From Deltaproteobacteria bacterium (GTDB lineage: Bacteria > Desulfobacterota > GWC2-55-46), in assembly GCA_016234935.1 (NCBI GenBank), contig JACRNL010000003.1:1-64000 (forward strand): a stretch of DNA of 64,000 bases, written 5' to 3'. Below are positions 39,377 to 50,010 of the stretch, one piece after another. The notes beneath the pieces were generated by a model. The model was not told the DNA's origin, searched no databases, and worked only from the letters and a program-made list of their open reading frames with translations. How positions within the stretch are numbered: position 1 is the first letter of the stretch; each line of letters starts with the position of its first letter. The position numbers were made by a program, and so were the translations under genes.

Positions 39377-40804
39377 ATGGGAACATACTCAGGTTCAATA
39401 CCCGCTCCTGGTCAGGCGCATGACAAGACGCGGCCGGCAGGGGTCATTGTCTACGGATGGCTCCTTCTATCGGTGCTTTCCCTGGTATTTGCCGGGGTAT
39501 TTGCGCTCTTGCTGGCGCTGGCGAGGACGCCAGTCATAGAAGCGTTCCTGCCCCTTGGGCGCGACTATATATTCGTAGCCCTTGTGGGCCACGTCGTCCT
39601 TGCGGTGGTGATTTGGTTTCTTGCCTTCGAGGGCTTTTTGTGGATATATTCCGCCTCGGTTCATATCGGGCAGTGCGTCTGGAGCGGCATATTGGGCTGG
39701 GCGTCGCTGGCCTTCTCAGGCGCGGGCGTGGCGCTGGTCGTCATCTCGGCCTTATTCGGCCTCGGACAGGCGGAGCTGGCCAACTATGTGCCCGTCCTTC
39801 TGACGCCTGTATTTTACGTCGGGCTGGGCTGTTTCGCTTTGGGCGTCCTTTTAAACCTGATTAACGGCATGGCCGGAGTTCTGCGGGCAAGGGTCAATGG
39901 CATAAGGCTTCCCAACCTCACCATCGGCATGGCGGTTGCCGCGTTTGCCATATTCACGGCCTTTGTCTGTTTTGCCCTTTCCGCCTGGTTCCAGATATCC
40001 ACCGGCAAGTTATTCCTCGACTTCGAGCGGCTTTTCTGGGGAGGCGGCCACATACTTCAGTTCGCCAACACCATCTCCCTTGTGACGGTCCTTATGTTCC
40101 TTGCGTATCTCATCTGCGGCAAGGAGGCCCTTTCATCCGGCGCGTCAAAGGTCTTATACGGCATATATCTCCTGTTCATCATTCCGGCGCCGTTCATATT
40201 TTTCATCTACGACACGTCAAGTCAGGCATACAAGGACAGCTTTACGGCCTTGATGCGCTGGGGCCTTGGGCCGTCCACCGCCGTATTCATGCTCGCGGCG
40301 GCGATCCTTGTGTTTTCAAAAAAAGGGATGTCTTTTAAGAGGCCGGGCTTTTCATCTCTCGTGCTCGCCGTCGTTATATTCGCCGCCGGCGGGACGCTGG
40401 CGCTTATGATACGCGGCGTCAATACCATTATACCCGCGCATTACCATTCGGTCATCGGAGCCGTGACCATAGCTTTCATGGGGCTTTTTTATGAGTTGCT
40501 TCCGGCGTTTAAAAGGACAATTTACAGCAAAAAAATGGCCGCCGTCCAGCCGTACCTGTACTTCGCGGGCATATTGATGTTCGCCCTTGGACTCTATATC
40601 GCCGGAACGCACGGCGTGGCGAGGAAGACCTACGGGAGCGCGCAGAACCTTAACAGCGCGGCGCGCATCATAGGCATGTCCGTAATGGGCCTGGGCGGCC
40701 TGATTTCGATAGCGGGCGGCATTACGTTCGTGTGGAACGCGCTTTTAACGCTCATGAGAAAGGAAGATGCCGCCGCGCCCGCGTTTGAGTTTGACGCGCG
40801 TTAG
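39377..40804 (+). CDS. Divergent heme-copper-oxidase-superfamily subunit I-like protein
   Basis: ~12 TM; LFWGGGHILQFANT, IIPAHYHSVIGAVTIAFMGLFYELLPAF; no HH dyad anywhere. Confidence 0.75.
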   Translation: MGTYSGSIPAPGQAHDKTRPAGVIVYGWLLLSVLSLVFAGVFALLLALARTPVIEAFLPLGRDYIFVALVGHVVLAVVIWFLAFEGFLWIYSASVHIGQCVWSGILGWASLAFSGAGVALVVISALFGLGQAELANYVPVLLTPVFYVGLGCFALGVLLNLINGMAGVLRARVNGIRLPNLTIGMAVAAFAIFTAFVCFALSAWFQISTGKLFLDFERLFWGGGHILQFANTISLVTVLMFLAYLICGKEALSSGASKVLYGIYLLFIIPAPFIFFIYDTSSQAYKDSFTALMRWGLGPSTAVFMLAAAILVFSKKGMSFKRPGFSSLVLAVVIFAAGGTLALMIRGVNTIIPAHYHSVIGAVTIAFMGLFYELLPAFKRTIYSKKMAAVQPYLYFAGILMFALGLYIAGTHGVARKTYGSAQNLNSAARIIGMSVMGLGGLISIAGGITFVWNALLTLMRKEDAAAPAFEFDAR

Positions 40805-40881
40805 CGCGCTTATCTGATATACTTAACACTGACGAAACAATCCCCCGCTTCAGACATGCGGGCGCAATGGGAGATTCCATA

Positions 40882-41757
40882 ATGGAGATCAAGAGGTATC
40901 TGCCGCTTTTCAAGCTGAGGGTCTGCTCCCTCATCACATTCAGCGCCGTTGTCGGGCTGATCGCCGCGCAGACGGGCGGATTTTCGGTTAAGAAGGCCGC
41001 GCTCCTCGTAGTCTCGACCATGCTCGCGTCAACGGCGGCAAGCGCCTTTAATCATTACTTCGACAGGGACATAGACTCGGTGATGGCAAGGACGATGAAG
41101 CGGCCTCTCCCCTCCGGTGCAATAAGCGGCTCCAGGGCCGTCCTTGCACTGTCGGCGCTTATGTTTATCCTTTCGATAGTCCTGTCATTCATCACGCTCA
41201 ATAAGATGGTCGCGCTGCATCTGGCCCTTGGGGCCTTTGTCTACGCGGCCGTATACACGGCGTGGCTTAAAAGGAGGAGCTGGCTTAACATTATCATAGG
41301 CGGCCTGGCCGGGAGCTTCGCGGTGCTGGCCGGAGGGGCGTCGGTGGAGCCGTATCTGTGCCTGTCGCCGGCGCTTCTCGCCGTAGTGATGTTTTTCTGG
41401 ACGCCGTCGCACTTCTGGAGCTTTGCGATATACCACAAAGAGGAGTACGCGAGGGCGGGCGTGCCGATGCTGCCCGTGGTCGTGGGGGACTCAAGGACGG
41501 CGTGGTATATACTCATCAACACCGCGCTGTTGGTGGCGTCTTCTTTTATACCGGTTTTTTACGGCTATCACGGCTACGCGTATGCGGTTACCGCCGCCGC
41601 CGCCGGAGCGTATTTTCTTTTCTGGAACATAAGGCTCATAAAAACACCTACAAAGGAGGTGGCCTGGAAGAATTTTAAGGCGTCCATGCTGTATCTGGGA
41701 ATGCTCTTCGGAGCGGTCGTCGTTGACATGATCATAGGCAGGGGAACCTTTCTGTGA
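40882..41757 (+). CDS. ctaB: Protoheme IX farnesyltransferase
   Basis: NHYFDRDIDSVMARTMKRPLPSG; TPSHFWSFAIYHKEEYARAGVPMLPVV. Confidence 0.95.
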   Translation: MEIKRYLPLFKLRVCSLITFSAVVGLIAAQTGGFSVKKAALLVVSTMLASTAASAFNHYFDRDIDSVMARTMKRPLPSGAISGSRAVLALSALMFILSIVLSFITLNKMVALHLALGAFVYAAVYTAWLKRRSWLNIIIGGLAGSFAVLAGGASVEPYLCLSPALLAVVMFFWTPSHFWSFAIYHKEEYARAGVPMLPVVVGDSRTAWYILINTALLVASSFIPVFYGYHGYAYAVTAAAAGAYFLFWNIRLIKTPTKEVAWKNFKASMLYLGMLFGAVVVDMIIGRGTFL

Positions 41758-41936
41758 ACGGGCTTGGACTTGCGGCCGGCGAAGCCGTCGGCGGCCCTGG
41801 CAGCCATGAGGGAATATTTAAGGCAAAGGGGCGCCCTCAGCCTTTGCCGTGCGCAGCGCAGAAAGTTCTTGACAACGCGCGGCGTTGATTGTATCTTTCC
41901 ATTTACTATTTTTTTAATTTCTAAGGAGGATTTATC

Positions 41937-42275
41937 ATGAGGAAATTTATCGGTCTTGGCGTAGTTGCACTTTCATTGGCTGTCGCCGGTTCAGCCCTTG
42001 CATCAGACGGCGCGGCAATCTTCAAGAGCAAGTGTTCCCCTTGCCACGGCGCAGAGGGACAGGGCACGGCAATGGCCCCGGCATTCAAGGGCAACGCCTT
42101 CATAACCGGCAGCAAGGATGGAGCAGACATCGCAGCCACCATCAAGGACGGCCGTGCGGGCGCCGCCAAGAAGTACAAGAATTTCGCGATAGCAATGCCG
42201 GCGCAGAAGGCCCTTACGGATGACGACGTCAAGGCGGTTATCGGCGTTTTGAAGGAACTTGCGGCAAAAAAGTAA
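41937..42275 (+). CDS. Small monoheme cytochrome c
   Basis: Signal peptide; CSPCHGAEGQGTAMAPAFKGN. Confidence 0.92.
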   Translation: MRKFIGLGVVALSLAVAGSALASDGAAIFKSKCSPCHGAEGQGTAMAPAFKGNAFITGSKDGADIAATIKDGRAGAAKKYKNFAIAMPAQKALTDDDVKAVIGVLKELAAKK

Positions 42276-42301
42276 GAACGCTTAAAAAAGCAAAACGAAA
42301 A

Positions 42302-42330
42302 AGCCCGGCGTAACAGCCGGGCTTTTTTTT
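42302..42330 (+). terminator. Rho-independent terminator
   Basis: AGCCCGGCgtaacaGCCGGGCTTTTTTTT. Confidence 0.9.
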
Positions 42331-42551
42331 ATTTCGCGCGTTGAGTTTGACCTTGAAGACAAGGCGGAAAAGGCGATATAGAGGGGGCTGCTTTTTTCAA
42401 TCCAACGAATTAATCCCGATACAAAAAGGCAGGTTGACTTTAGCATTGAATTAGCCGATAATAATAACCAATTTTTACCTCATTCGATGATGTTTTGCGA
42501 GTGTTGCCGCGGGCATGGATTGCCGCTATTTTTATTTGCCGGAGGTGCGAG

Positions 42552-45500
42552 TTGATAAAGACGGTCTATGTGGGAATTGACATCGGTTCAGTGAGCGCGA
42601 ATACCGTTGTGCTCGATGAACACAGAAATATCCTTGAGGAGCATTACACCAGGACAAAGGGCGAGCCTATCGAAGTTGCCTGGACGCTCTTGTCCGAGAT
42701 AATAATTAAATACGGGATGGACGCGATAAAATTAGTCGCCGCGACCGGCTCGGGCGGAAAGCTCATCGCCCCGTACATAGGCGCTTCCTTTACCAACGAG
42801 GTAATCGCGCAGGCAAAGGCCGTCGAGGCATATCATCCGGACGTAAGGACTATAATCGAAATGGGCGGACAGGACGCAAAGCTCATCTTCGTGGAGCCGG
42901 AGGGCGGCAGGATACGGATAGAGGACTTTCAGATGAACTCCGTGTGCGCCGCGGGGACAGGGTCGTTCCTTGACCAGCAGGCATACAGGCTGGGCCTGAC
43001 CATCGAGGAGTTCGGGAGCCTGGCCCTGAAGAGCCAGCATCCGCCGCGCGTTGCGGGAAGGTGCTCGGTTTTCGCCAAGAGCGATATGATACACCTCCAG
43101 CAGATAGCCACGCCGGACTACGACATCGTCGCCGGGCTTTGCTACGCCGTGGCGAGGAACTTCAAGGCCACCATCGGGCGCGGCAAGGAGTTCCTGAGGC
43201 CCGTCTCCTTCCAGGGCGGCGTCGCCGCCAACCTCGGCGTGAGAAAGGCGTTTAAAGAGGTGCTGGAGCTTTCCGATTCCGAATACATAGTCCCGGCGCA
43301 CTACGCCTCGATGGGCGCGCTCGGTTCGGTCTTCAACTCAATGGAAAAGGGCAGGGGCCTCGGCAAGTTTAACGGCGTTGACGATTTAAGGAGTTTTATA
43401 AGCAAGGGCGCTAAGAACGACAGGTCGCTTGAGAAGCTCATCCGTCCGGAGGGGCATCCTTCGCAAAGGGCGACCAGGACCGGCTATGCGCTTGAAAAGG
43501 GAAAGAAGGTTGACTGCTATCTTGGCATTGACGTCGGCTCGACCAGCACGAACGTCATACTCATAGACAAGGATTTAAAGCTCGTCACGAAGCGCTACCT
43601 CGCCACCGCGGGAAGGCCGCTGGACGCCATACAGGCCGGCCTTTTATCCGTGGCCGAGGAGTGCGAGGAATACGTAAACGTTATCGGCGTGGGGACGACA
43701 GGCTCCGGCAGGTACCTCTCCGGCGACCTCGTAGGCGCGGACTGCGTCAGGAACGAGATAACTGCCCAGGCCACCGCCGCCGTCGCCATTGACCCGCTGG
43801 TGGATACCATATTCGAGATAGGCGGGCAGGATTCAAAGTACATCGCCATAAACGACGCGGTTGTCGTTGATTTTGAGATGAACAAGGTCTGTGCCGCGGG
43901 CACGGGCTCTTTCCTCGAGGAGCAGGCCGACAGGATAGGCATAAACATAAAGGGCGAGTTCAGCGAACTTGCGCTGGGCTGCGCGGCCCCGCCCCCTATG
44001 GGCGAGAGATGCACGGTCTTCATAGAGACCGATATGGTCCACTTCCAGCAAAAGGGCGTTGAAAAGGACGGCCTCGTGGCCGGGCTTTCGTATTCGATAG
44101 TCCAGAACTACCTCAACAGGGTCGTCGGCGACAGAAGGATAGGCAACAGGATATTCTTCCAGGGGGGCACGGCGGCCAACCTCGGCGTGGTCGCGGCCTT
44201 TGAGAAGGTCACCGGAAAGAAGATAACCGTGCCCGACAACCACGACGTCACGGGCGCCATAGGCGCGGCCATACTTGCCGCCAAGGAGATGGAGCCGGGC
44301 GTCAGGACCAGGTTCAAGGGCTTTGACCTCAGCAAGAAGAAGTACGAGGTAACGTCTTTTGAGTGCCGCGACTGCTCGAACATCTGTGAGGTAAGGAAGG
44401 TCGTCGTCGAGGGCGAGACGCCGCTTTACTACGGCGGCAGGTGCGAAAAATACGACATTAAAAGGGATTCGTCGAAGAACAACCATCTGCCAGACCTCTT
44501 CAAGGAGCGGGAGAAGATACTCTTTTCGTCCTACACCGGCAAGGCCGCTGGCAAGGACGCGCCGGTCATCGGCATCCCCAGGATACTTTTCATGTATGAG
44601 ATGTATCCCTTCTGGAAGGCCTTTTTCGACAACATCGGCTACCGCATACAGATGTCTTCGCCGACGAACAAGGAGATAATCAGGAACGGCATAGAGAAGA
44701 TAGTCACGGAGACCTGCTTCCCTGTAAAGATATCCTACGGCCATATAAACGAGCTTATCGAAAAAGGCGTGAAGCAGATATTCATACCGAGCATAGTGAA
44801 CCTTACGCCGTCCAAACCGCACCATAAGCACACGCAGCTTTGCCCCTATGTGCAGTCGCTGCCCTACCACGTGAGGTCGGCGTTCAACTTCGCGGCGCTC
44901 GGCGTCGAGGTCATTGACTCCGTATTCCACTTCAATCAGAAGGAAGCGGGGCTCAGGAAGGAGTTCCACGCCCTTGGAAAAAGGCTCGGCAAGGACAGGG
45001 CCGCGGTGGATAGCGCGCTCAAGGCCGCCTTTGAAGCGTGGAAGGTGTTCGGAGACAGGCTGAGGGCGAAGGGCAAGGAGACGATAGACAATCTGAAGGA
45101 ATCCGACACCGCCCTTGTCATAGTAGGAAGGTCGTACAATACGACGGATTCAGGCATAAACCTCGAACTGCCGCAGAAGCTGCGCGACATGGGCACCATC
45201 GCCATCCCCTGCGACATGCTCCCGCTTGACGACGCGGTGGACGACGTCCTGGCGGCGGACATGTACTGGAAGAGCGGGCAGAGGATATTAGCCGTCGCAA
45301 AGCTCATAAGAAACGACAGCCGCCTGTTTTCCGTCTTCATAACGAACTTCGGCTGCGGCCCGGACTCCATGATAAGCCATTTTTACAGGGATGCCTGCGG
45401 CGGCAAGCCGTATCTCCAGCTTGAGATAGACGAACATTCCGCGGACGCGGGGGCTATAACGAGATGCGAGGCCTTCCTTGACAGCATCAGGAACACGAAG

Positions 45501-46754
45501 GGCAGGTTAAAGCCGCGCGACGTTAAAAAGACGATACTTAACAGGACGGGCGTCAAAAAGAAGCTCTATCTGCCGAATATGAGCGACGGCGTATACGCGA
45601 TGGCGGCGGCCTTCCAGGCCTGCGGCATAGACGCCGAGGTCATGGCCATGCCGGATGAGGATTCTCTCAAGTGGGGCAGGCGCTTTACCTCCGGCAGGGA
45701 ATGCTACCCGTGCATAACCACCACCGGCGACATGGTCAAGATGACGAAGAAGCCGGACTTTGACCGCGAAAAGACCGCCTTTTTCATGCCGTCCGGCTGC
45801 GGCCCGTGCAGGTTCGGACAGTACAACAGGTATCAGAGGCTCGTCCTTGACGAGCTTGGCTTCAAAGACGTGCCGGTCTACGCGCCTGACCAGGACGGGG
45901 CGTTTTACAAGGAGCTTGACGCCGTCGGCGGCAACTTCCAGAGGCTCGGCTGGTGGGGCATCGTGGCCGTCGACATATTGGAGAAAAAGCTCCGCGAGAC
46001 GCGCCCCTATGAGAAAAACCCCGGCGACAGCGAAAAGGTCTACTGGGAGGCCGTTACCAATGTTTGCGGCGAAATCAGGCAGAGGAAGTTCCCGGATAAG
46101 GCGATGAATCAGGCAAAGGAGGCCTTCAGGAAGATACCCCTTAACCCTGTGGGCGGCAGGCCCATCATAGGCGTGGTCGGCGAGATATACGTAAGGTCAA
46201 ACCGCTTCACCAATGAGAATATGGTCACCAAGCTTGAGGCCCTCGGCGTGGAGGTGAGGGTGCCGACGATATCCGAGTGGATCATGTACACGAACTTCAC
46301 CGGCAAGAGGAAGAACTGGGAGAGAAGCGAATACGGCGATTACTTCAGGACCGTCACCTACGACTTTTTTCAGCACAGGGATGAAAAGCGCCTTGAGAAT
46401 ATAATGAACGGAGACATGCGCGGCGGGCACGAGCCGAGGGTCGAGGAAATAATCAAATTAGGCTCAAGATACATCCACGACTCCTTCGAGGGAGAGGCCA
46501 TCCTCAGCGTGGGCAAGGCCCTTGACTACATCAATCACGGCGCGCACGGCATAGTGAACGCGATGCCCTTCACCTGCATGCCCGGAACGGTCGTGAACGC
46601 GATATTAAAGCGTCTGCGCGAGGAAAACAACAACATCCCGTACCTGAACATGGTCTTTGAAGGCATCGAAGACACCAACTCCATGACCCGCATGGAGGCC
46701 TTCGTGCATCAGGCCAGGGATTACATGGAAAGACACAGGCAGGCGGGGAAGTAG
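42552..46754 (+). CDS. Giant 2-hydroxyacyl-CoA dehydratase activase-type protein (two BcrA/BadF ATPase domains + DUF2229/HgdB-like part)
   Basis: Two copies of GIDIGSVSANTVVLD/GIDVGSTSTNVILID and MGGQDAKLI/IGGQDSKYI; TTG start with GGAGG 11 nt upstream. Confidence 0.88.
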   Translation: MIKTVYVGIDIGSVSANTVVLDEHRNILEEHYTRTKGEPIEVAWTLLSEIIIKYGMDAIKLVAATGSGGKLIAPYIGASFTNEVIAQAKAVEAYHPDVRTIIEMGGQDAKLIFVEPEGGRIRIEDFQMNSVCAAGTGSFLDQQAYRLGLTIEEFGSLALKSQHPPRVAGRCSVFAKSDMIHLQQIATPDYDIVAGLCYAVARNFKATIGRGKEFLRPVSFQGGVAANLGVRKAFKEVLELSDSEYIVPAHYASMGALGSVFNSMEKGRGLGKFNGVDDLRSFISKGAKNDRSLEKLIRPEGHPSQRATRTGYALEKGKKVDCYLGIDVGSTSTNVILIDKDLKLVTKRYLATAGRPLDAIQAGLLSVAEECEEYVNVIGVGTTGSGRYLSGDLVGADCVRNEITAQATAAVAIDPLVDTIFEIGGQDSKYIAINDAVVVDFEMNKVCAAGTGSFLEEQADRIGINIKGEFSELALGCAAPPPMGERCTVFIETDMVHFQQKGVEKDGLVAGLSYSIVQNYLNRVVGDRRIGNRIFFQGGTAANLGVVAAFEKVTGKKITVPDNHDVTGAIGAAILAAKEMEPGVRTRFKGFDLSKKKYEVTSFECRDCSNICEVRKVVVEGETPLYYGGRCEKYDIKRDSSKNNHLPDLFKEREKILFSSYTGKAAGKDAPVIGIPRILFMYEMYPFWKAFFDNIGYRIQMSSPTNKEIIRNGIEKIVTETCFPVKISYGHINELIEKGVKQIFIPSIVNLTPSKPHHKHTQLCPYVQSLPYHVRSAFNFAALGVEVIDSVFHFNQKEAGLRKEFHALGKRLGKDRAAVDSALKAAFEAWKVFGDRLRAKGKETIDNLKESDTALVIVGRSYNTTDSGINLELPQKLRDMGTIAIPCDMLPLDDAVDDVLAADMYWKSGQRILAVAKLIRNDSRLFSVFITNFGCGPDSMISHFYRDACGGKPYLQLEIDEHSADAGAITRCEAFLDSIRNTKGRLKPRDVKKTILNRTGVKKKLYLPNMSDGVYAMAAAFQACGIDAEVMAMPDEDSLKWGRRFTSGRECYPCITTTGDMVKMTKKPDFDREKTAFFMPSGCGPCRFGQYNRYQRLVLDELGFKDVPVYAPDQDGAFYKELDAVGGNFQRLGWWGIVAVDILEKKLRETRPYEKNPGDSEKVYWEAVTNVCGEIRQRKFPDKAMNQAKEAFRKIPLNPVGGRPIIGVVGEIYVRSNRFTNENMVTKLEALGVEVRVPTISEWIMYTNFTGKRKNWERSEYGDYFRTVTYDFFQHRDEKRLENIMNGDMRGGHEPRVEEIIKLGSRYIHDSFEGEAILSVGKALDYINHGAHGIVNAMPFTCMPGTVVNAILKRLREENNNIPYLNMVFEGIEDTNSMTRMEAFVHQARDYMERHRQAGK

Positions 46755-46998
46755 GACGGGGCAGCGGCGTTTGTTCTCCTCTTCTTTCCGGGGGTATATG
46801 CTGTCATTCCCGAGGATTTAATCGGGAATCTAAAAATCAGATTCCCGACCGTAGGCGCGCTCGCATAGAGATATTCGGGGATGACAGGCAAGACAAGGTT
46901 GGGTTGAGGTACGAAACCCAACGCAAGGGAAGCGGCGCTTCGGCGTTGGAGCATGCTGAAACATCTAAAAAAAGCCGGACGGACAAGGGATTACTACC

Positions 46999-48021
46999 GT
47001 GAAGAAAAAGGCATATACCGTCGCCATAGCCGGGGCTACCGGAGTGGTGGGGCAGGAGTTTTTAAAGATTCTCCAGGAGCGCAAGTTTCCGGTTAAGGAA
47101 TTGCGCCTGCTGGCCTCCGAGAGGAGCGCCGGGGTGAAGATGGAATTTGGCGGCAAGGAAGAGCTTGTAAGGCTTTTGTCCGAGGAGAGCTTTGAAGGCG
47201 TTGACATCGGCCTTTTCTCGCCGGGCGCGCCCGTGTCGGCCCTCTACGCGCCAAAGGCCGCGAAGGCCGGGTGCGTTGTGGTTGACAACACGAGCCAGTT
47301 CAGGATGGACCCGGACGTGCCGCTCGTGGTGCCGGAGGTAAACCCAGGCGCGATAGCCGGGTATAAAAAAAAGGGCATCATCGCCAACCCCAACTGCTCG
47401 ACCATACAGATGGTCGTTGCGTTAAAACCGATACATGACGCGTTCAGGATAAAGAGGATAGTCGTTTCAACCTATCAGTCGGTCTCAGGCGCCGGCAAAG
47501 AGGCTATGGAAGAGCTTTCAATGCAGGTGAAGAGCCTCTTTAACATGATGGAGGCCGAGGTTGAAGTCCTTCCGCACAGGATAGCCTTCAACTGCCTGCC
47601 GCAGATAGACTCATTCCTTGAAAACGGCTACACCAAGGAAGAGATGAAGATGGTAAACGAAACGCAGAAGATATTCGGCGACAGTTCCATAAAGGTCACG
47701 GCCACGGCCGTCAGGGTGCCGGTCTTTGTCAGCCATTCCGAATCCGTTAACATCGAAACGGAAAAGCCCGTAACCGCGGCAAAGGTAAAGGCGCTCCTTA
47801 AAAAGGCCCCCGGCGTCGTCGTCGCCGACGACCCGAAAAAGGGACTCTACCCCATGCCCATTGACGCGGTCGGCCTTGATGCGGTCTTTGTCGGAAGGAT
47901 ACGGCAGGACATAAGCGTCCCAAACGGCATAAACATGTGGATAGTCTCCGACAACCTGAGAAAAGGCGCGGCGCTCAACGCCGTGCAGATAGCGGAATTA
48001 TTGATAAAGGATTATCTGTAG
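46999..48021 (+). CDS. asd: Aspartate-semialdehyde dehydrogenase
   Basis: GATGVVGQEFLKIL; NPNCSTIQMVVALKPIHD; STYQSVSGAGKEAMEEL. Confidence 0.95.
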   Translation: MKKKAYTVAIAGATGVVGQEFLKILQERKFPVKELRLLASERSAGVKMEFGGKEELVRLLSEESFEGVDIGLFSPGAPVSALYAPKAAKAGCVVVDNTSQFRMDPDVPLVVPEVNPGAIAGYKKKGIIANPNCSTIQMVVALKPIHDAFRIKRIVVSTYQSVSGAGKEAMEELSMQVKSLFNMMEAEVEVLPHRIAFNCLPQIDSFLENGYTKEEMKMVNETQKIFGDSSIKVTATAVRVPVFVSHSESVNIETEKPVTAAKVKALLKKAPGVVVADDPKKGLYPMPIDAVGLDAVFVGRIRQDISVPNGINMWIVSDNLRKGAALNAVQIAELLIKDYL

Positions 48022-48183
48022 CAGTTGAAGTTACTCCTTGTTGCAAAAGTTTTTGTCTTTATTTCCTCCTCCCTTGCGGGAGAGGAGAAAAAAAGATTCA
48101 AAAAATTCGTATTATGGCAAAGCATCCGTGTCAATCCATGACCCTCCCCTTCCTCGCAAGAGGGAGGGGAGGGTTTTTTAATC

Positions 48184-48924
48184 ATGCGCAACATTAAACT
48201 TATCATAGAGTACGAGGGCACGAACTACTGCGGCTGGCAGGAGCAGGAGGGGCTGCCGACCGTGCAGGGCAGCCTCATCGAGGCCGTGCGCAGGCTGACG
48301 TTTGAGGAAAACGTCAAGGTAAACGGCGCCTCGCGCACCGACGCAGGGGTGCACGCGTGGGGGCAGGCGGCTAACTTCATGACCGCGTCGGACATACCCG
48401 CAAGGGGCATCATGCACGGGCTTAACTTCAGGCTGCCGCCTGACATCTCGATAAAAGAGGCGTCGGATGCGCCGTTTCATTTTGATCCGAGAAGGGATTC
48501 AAAGGGCAAGACATATCTTTACAGGATACTGAACAGAACATGCAGGTCGGCCATGCTCAGCAGATATTCGTGGTTCGTCTTCAAGCCCCTTGACATCGAG
48601 CGCATGCGCGAGGCCGCCCGGTATTATATCGGCGAGAAGGACTTTTCGTCGTTCATGGCATCCGGCTCCGACGCGCTCCATTCGATAAGGGAGGTCACTT
48701 CCATTGAGATATTCGACAGGGGGGACGACATAATCGAACTTGAGATAAAGGGCACGGCCTTTTTAAGGCACATGGTCAGGATAATGGCCGGCACGCTTGC
48801 GGCCGTTGGCACGGGCAGATTAAGGCCAGACGGCATAAAGCGCATAATAGAGGCCAAAGACCGCACGGCCGCGGACATGACAGCCCCGGCGCAGGGCCTT
48901 TTTTTGGTCAGGATTGATTATTAG
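48184..48924 (+). CDS. truA: tRNA pseudouridine synthase A
   Basis: EYEGTNYCGWQEQEGLPTVQGSLIEA; GASRTDAGVHAWGQ. Confidence 0.95.
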   Translation: MRNIKLIIEYEGTNYCGWQEQEGLPTVQGSLIEAVRRLTFEENVKVNGASRTDAGVHAWGQAANFMTASDIPARGIMHGLNFRLPPDISIKEASDAPFHFDPRRDSKGKTYLYRILNRTCRSAMLSRYSWFVFKPLDIERMREAARYYIGEKDFSSFMASGSDALHSIREVTSIEIFDRGDDIIELEIKGTAFLRHMVRIMAGTLAAVGTGRLRPDGIKRIIEAKDRTAADMTAPAQGLFLVRIDY

Positions 48925-49008
48925 GTTTTTAAGTTTTTGCTTGTCCTGCCGCCGTGCGCGGAAGGGAAAAAACTTGTTTTTCCGCGGACGGTATTGCATA
49001 CTTTCAAT

Positions 49009-49896
49009 ATGGAACTGACGCTTGGCCCGGTGCTTTTTGAGTGGAAGAGGGATGAAATTTTAAGATTTTATGACGAAGCGGCGCGTATGCCGGTGGACAG
49101 GGTATACGTCGGCGAGGTGGTCTGTTCGAAGAAAAAAGCCCTGACAACAGCCGACATAGGGAGCGTGGCCGGGATGCTTCGGCAGGCAGGCAAGAAGGTC
49201 GTGCTCTCAAGCCTTGCCGTGGTCTCAAATGAGGAGGAACTCAGCGCCGTAAGGGAGCTTGCCGATTTGCCCTTTGACGCAGAGGCAAACGACATGTCCG
49301 TCTTTAATATCGTCGAGGGCAAGGGCAAAACAATTTTTGCCGGGCCGCATATCACGTCATATAACGCGCCGACTATAGACTTTCTCAAATCCCTCGGCGT
49401 CCGGAGGGTTGTCTTTCCAGTGGAGCTTTCCGGCGAGTCCATGGCATACAACATAAAACAGACGGGCATGGCCGGCGAGGTATTTGCCCACGGCAAAGCG
49501 CCGCTGGCCTTTTCGTGGAGGTGCTATACGTCAAGGGCCTTTGGCCTTACAAAGGGCCAGTGCCAAAGGGACTGCGTGAAGTACCCGGACGGCCTTGAGA
49601 TAAAGACAGTTGGAGGCGAGCCGGTATTCACCATAAACGGCACGTCGCTGCTCAGCGCGGCGGTATATACTCTTATTGAGCATGTGGACGACATGAGGGA
49701 AAAGGGCGTGGCCGCGCTGAGGATATCCCCGCAGTATAAAGGCACGGCGCGGATTGCGGACATCTGGAGAAAAAGGATTAACGGCGAGATTTCACCGGAA
49801 GATGCCCTCAGGGAGCTTGGCGCAACGAGCCAGAGCGGTTTTTGCAATGGGTGGTATACAGGCAAGGCAGGCAAGGATTATATCGCAGGCTGCTGA
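49009..49896 (+). CDS. ubiV: U32 peptidase family, UbiV-like [4Fe-4S] protein
   Basis: LGPVLFEW; EVVCSKK; CYTSRAFGLTKGQCQRDC (C-x12-C-x3-C). Confidence 0.82.
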   Translation: MELTLGPVLFEWKRDEILRFYDEAARMPVDRVYVGEVVCSKKKALTTADIGSVAGMLRQAGKKVVLSSLAVVSNEEELSAVRELADLPFDAEANDMSVFNIVEGKGKTIFAGPHITSYNAPTIDFLKSLGVRRVVFPVELSGESMAYNIKQTGMAGEVFAHGKAPLAFSWRCYTSRAFGLTKGQCQRDCVKYPDGLEIKTVGGEPVFTINGTSLLSAAVYTLIEHVDDMREKGVAALRISPQYKGTARIADIWRKRINGEISPEDALRELGATSQSGFCNGWYTGKAGKDYIAGC

Positions 49897-50010
49897 AAAA
49901 GCCCCATCTACGTCGTTGCCTTCGTCGCTCATCATTACGGCGTAATTACCATTACGCCTTCATTCTTCGCTCCTCGTCGTCTAGTAGCTGGGGCTTTTTG
50001 AGCAGCCTGC
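49886..50010. repeat. ~125-bp MITE-like inverted-repeat element overlapping the ubiV 3' end
   Basis: GCAGGCTGCTGAAAAAGCCCCATCTA ... TAGCTGGGGCTTTTTGAGCAGCCTGC. Confidence 0.85.

Noticed and set aside
42732-44969. Long minus-strand ORFs (189 and 378 aa)
   Set aside because: Antisense to the activase gene, whose conserved domains are on the plus strand.
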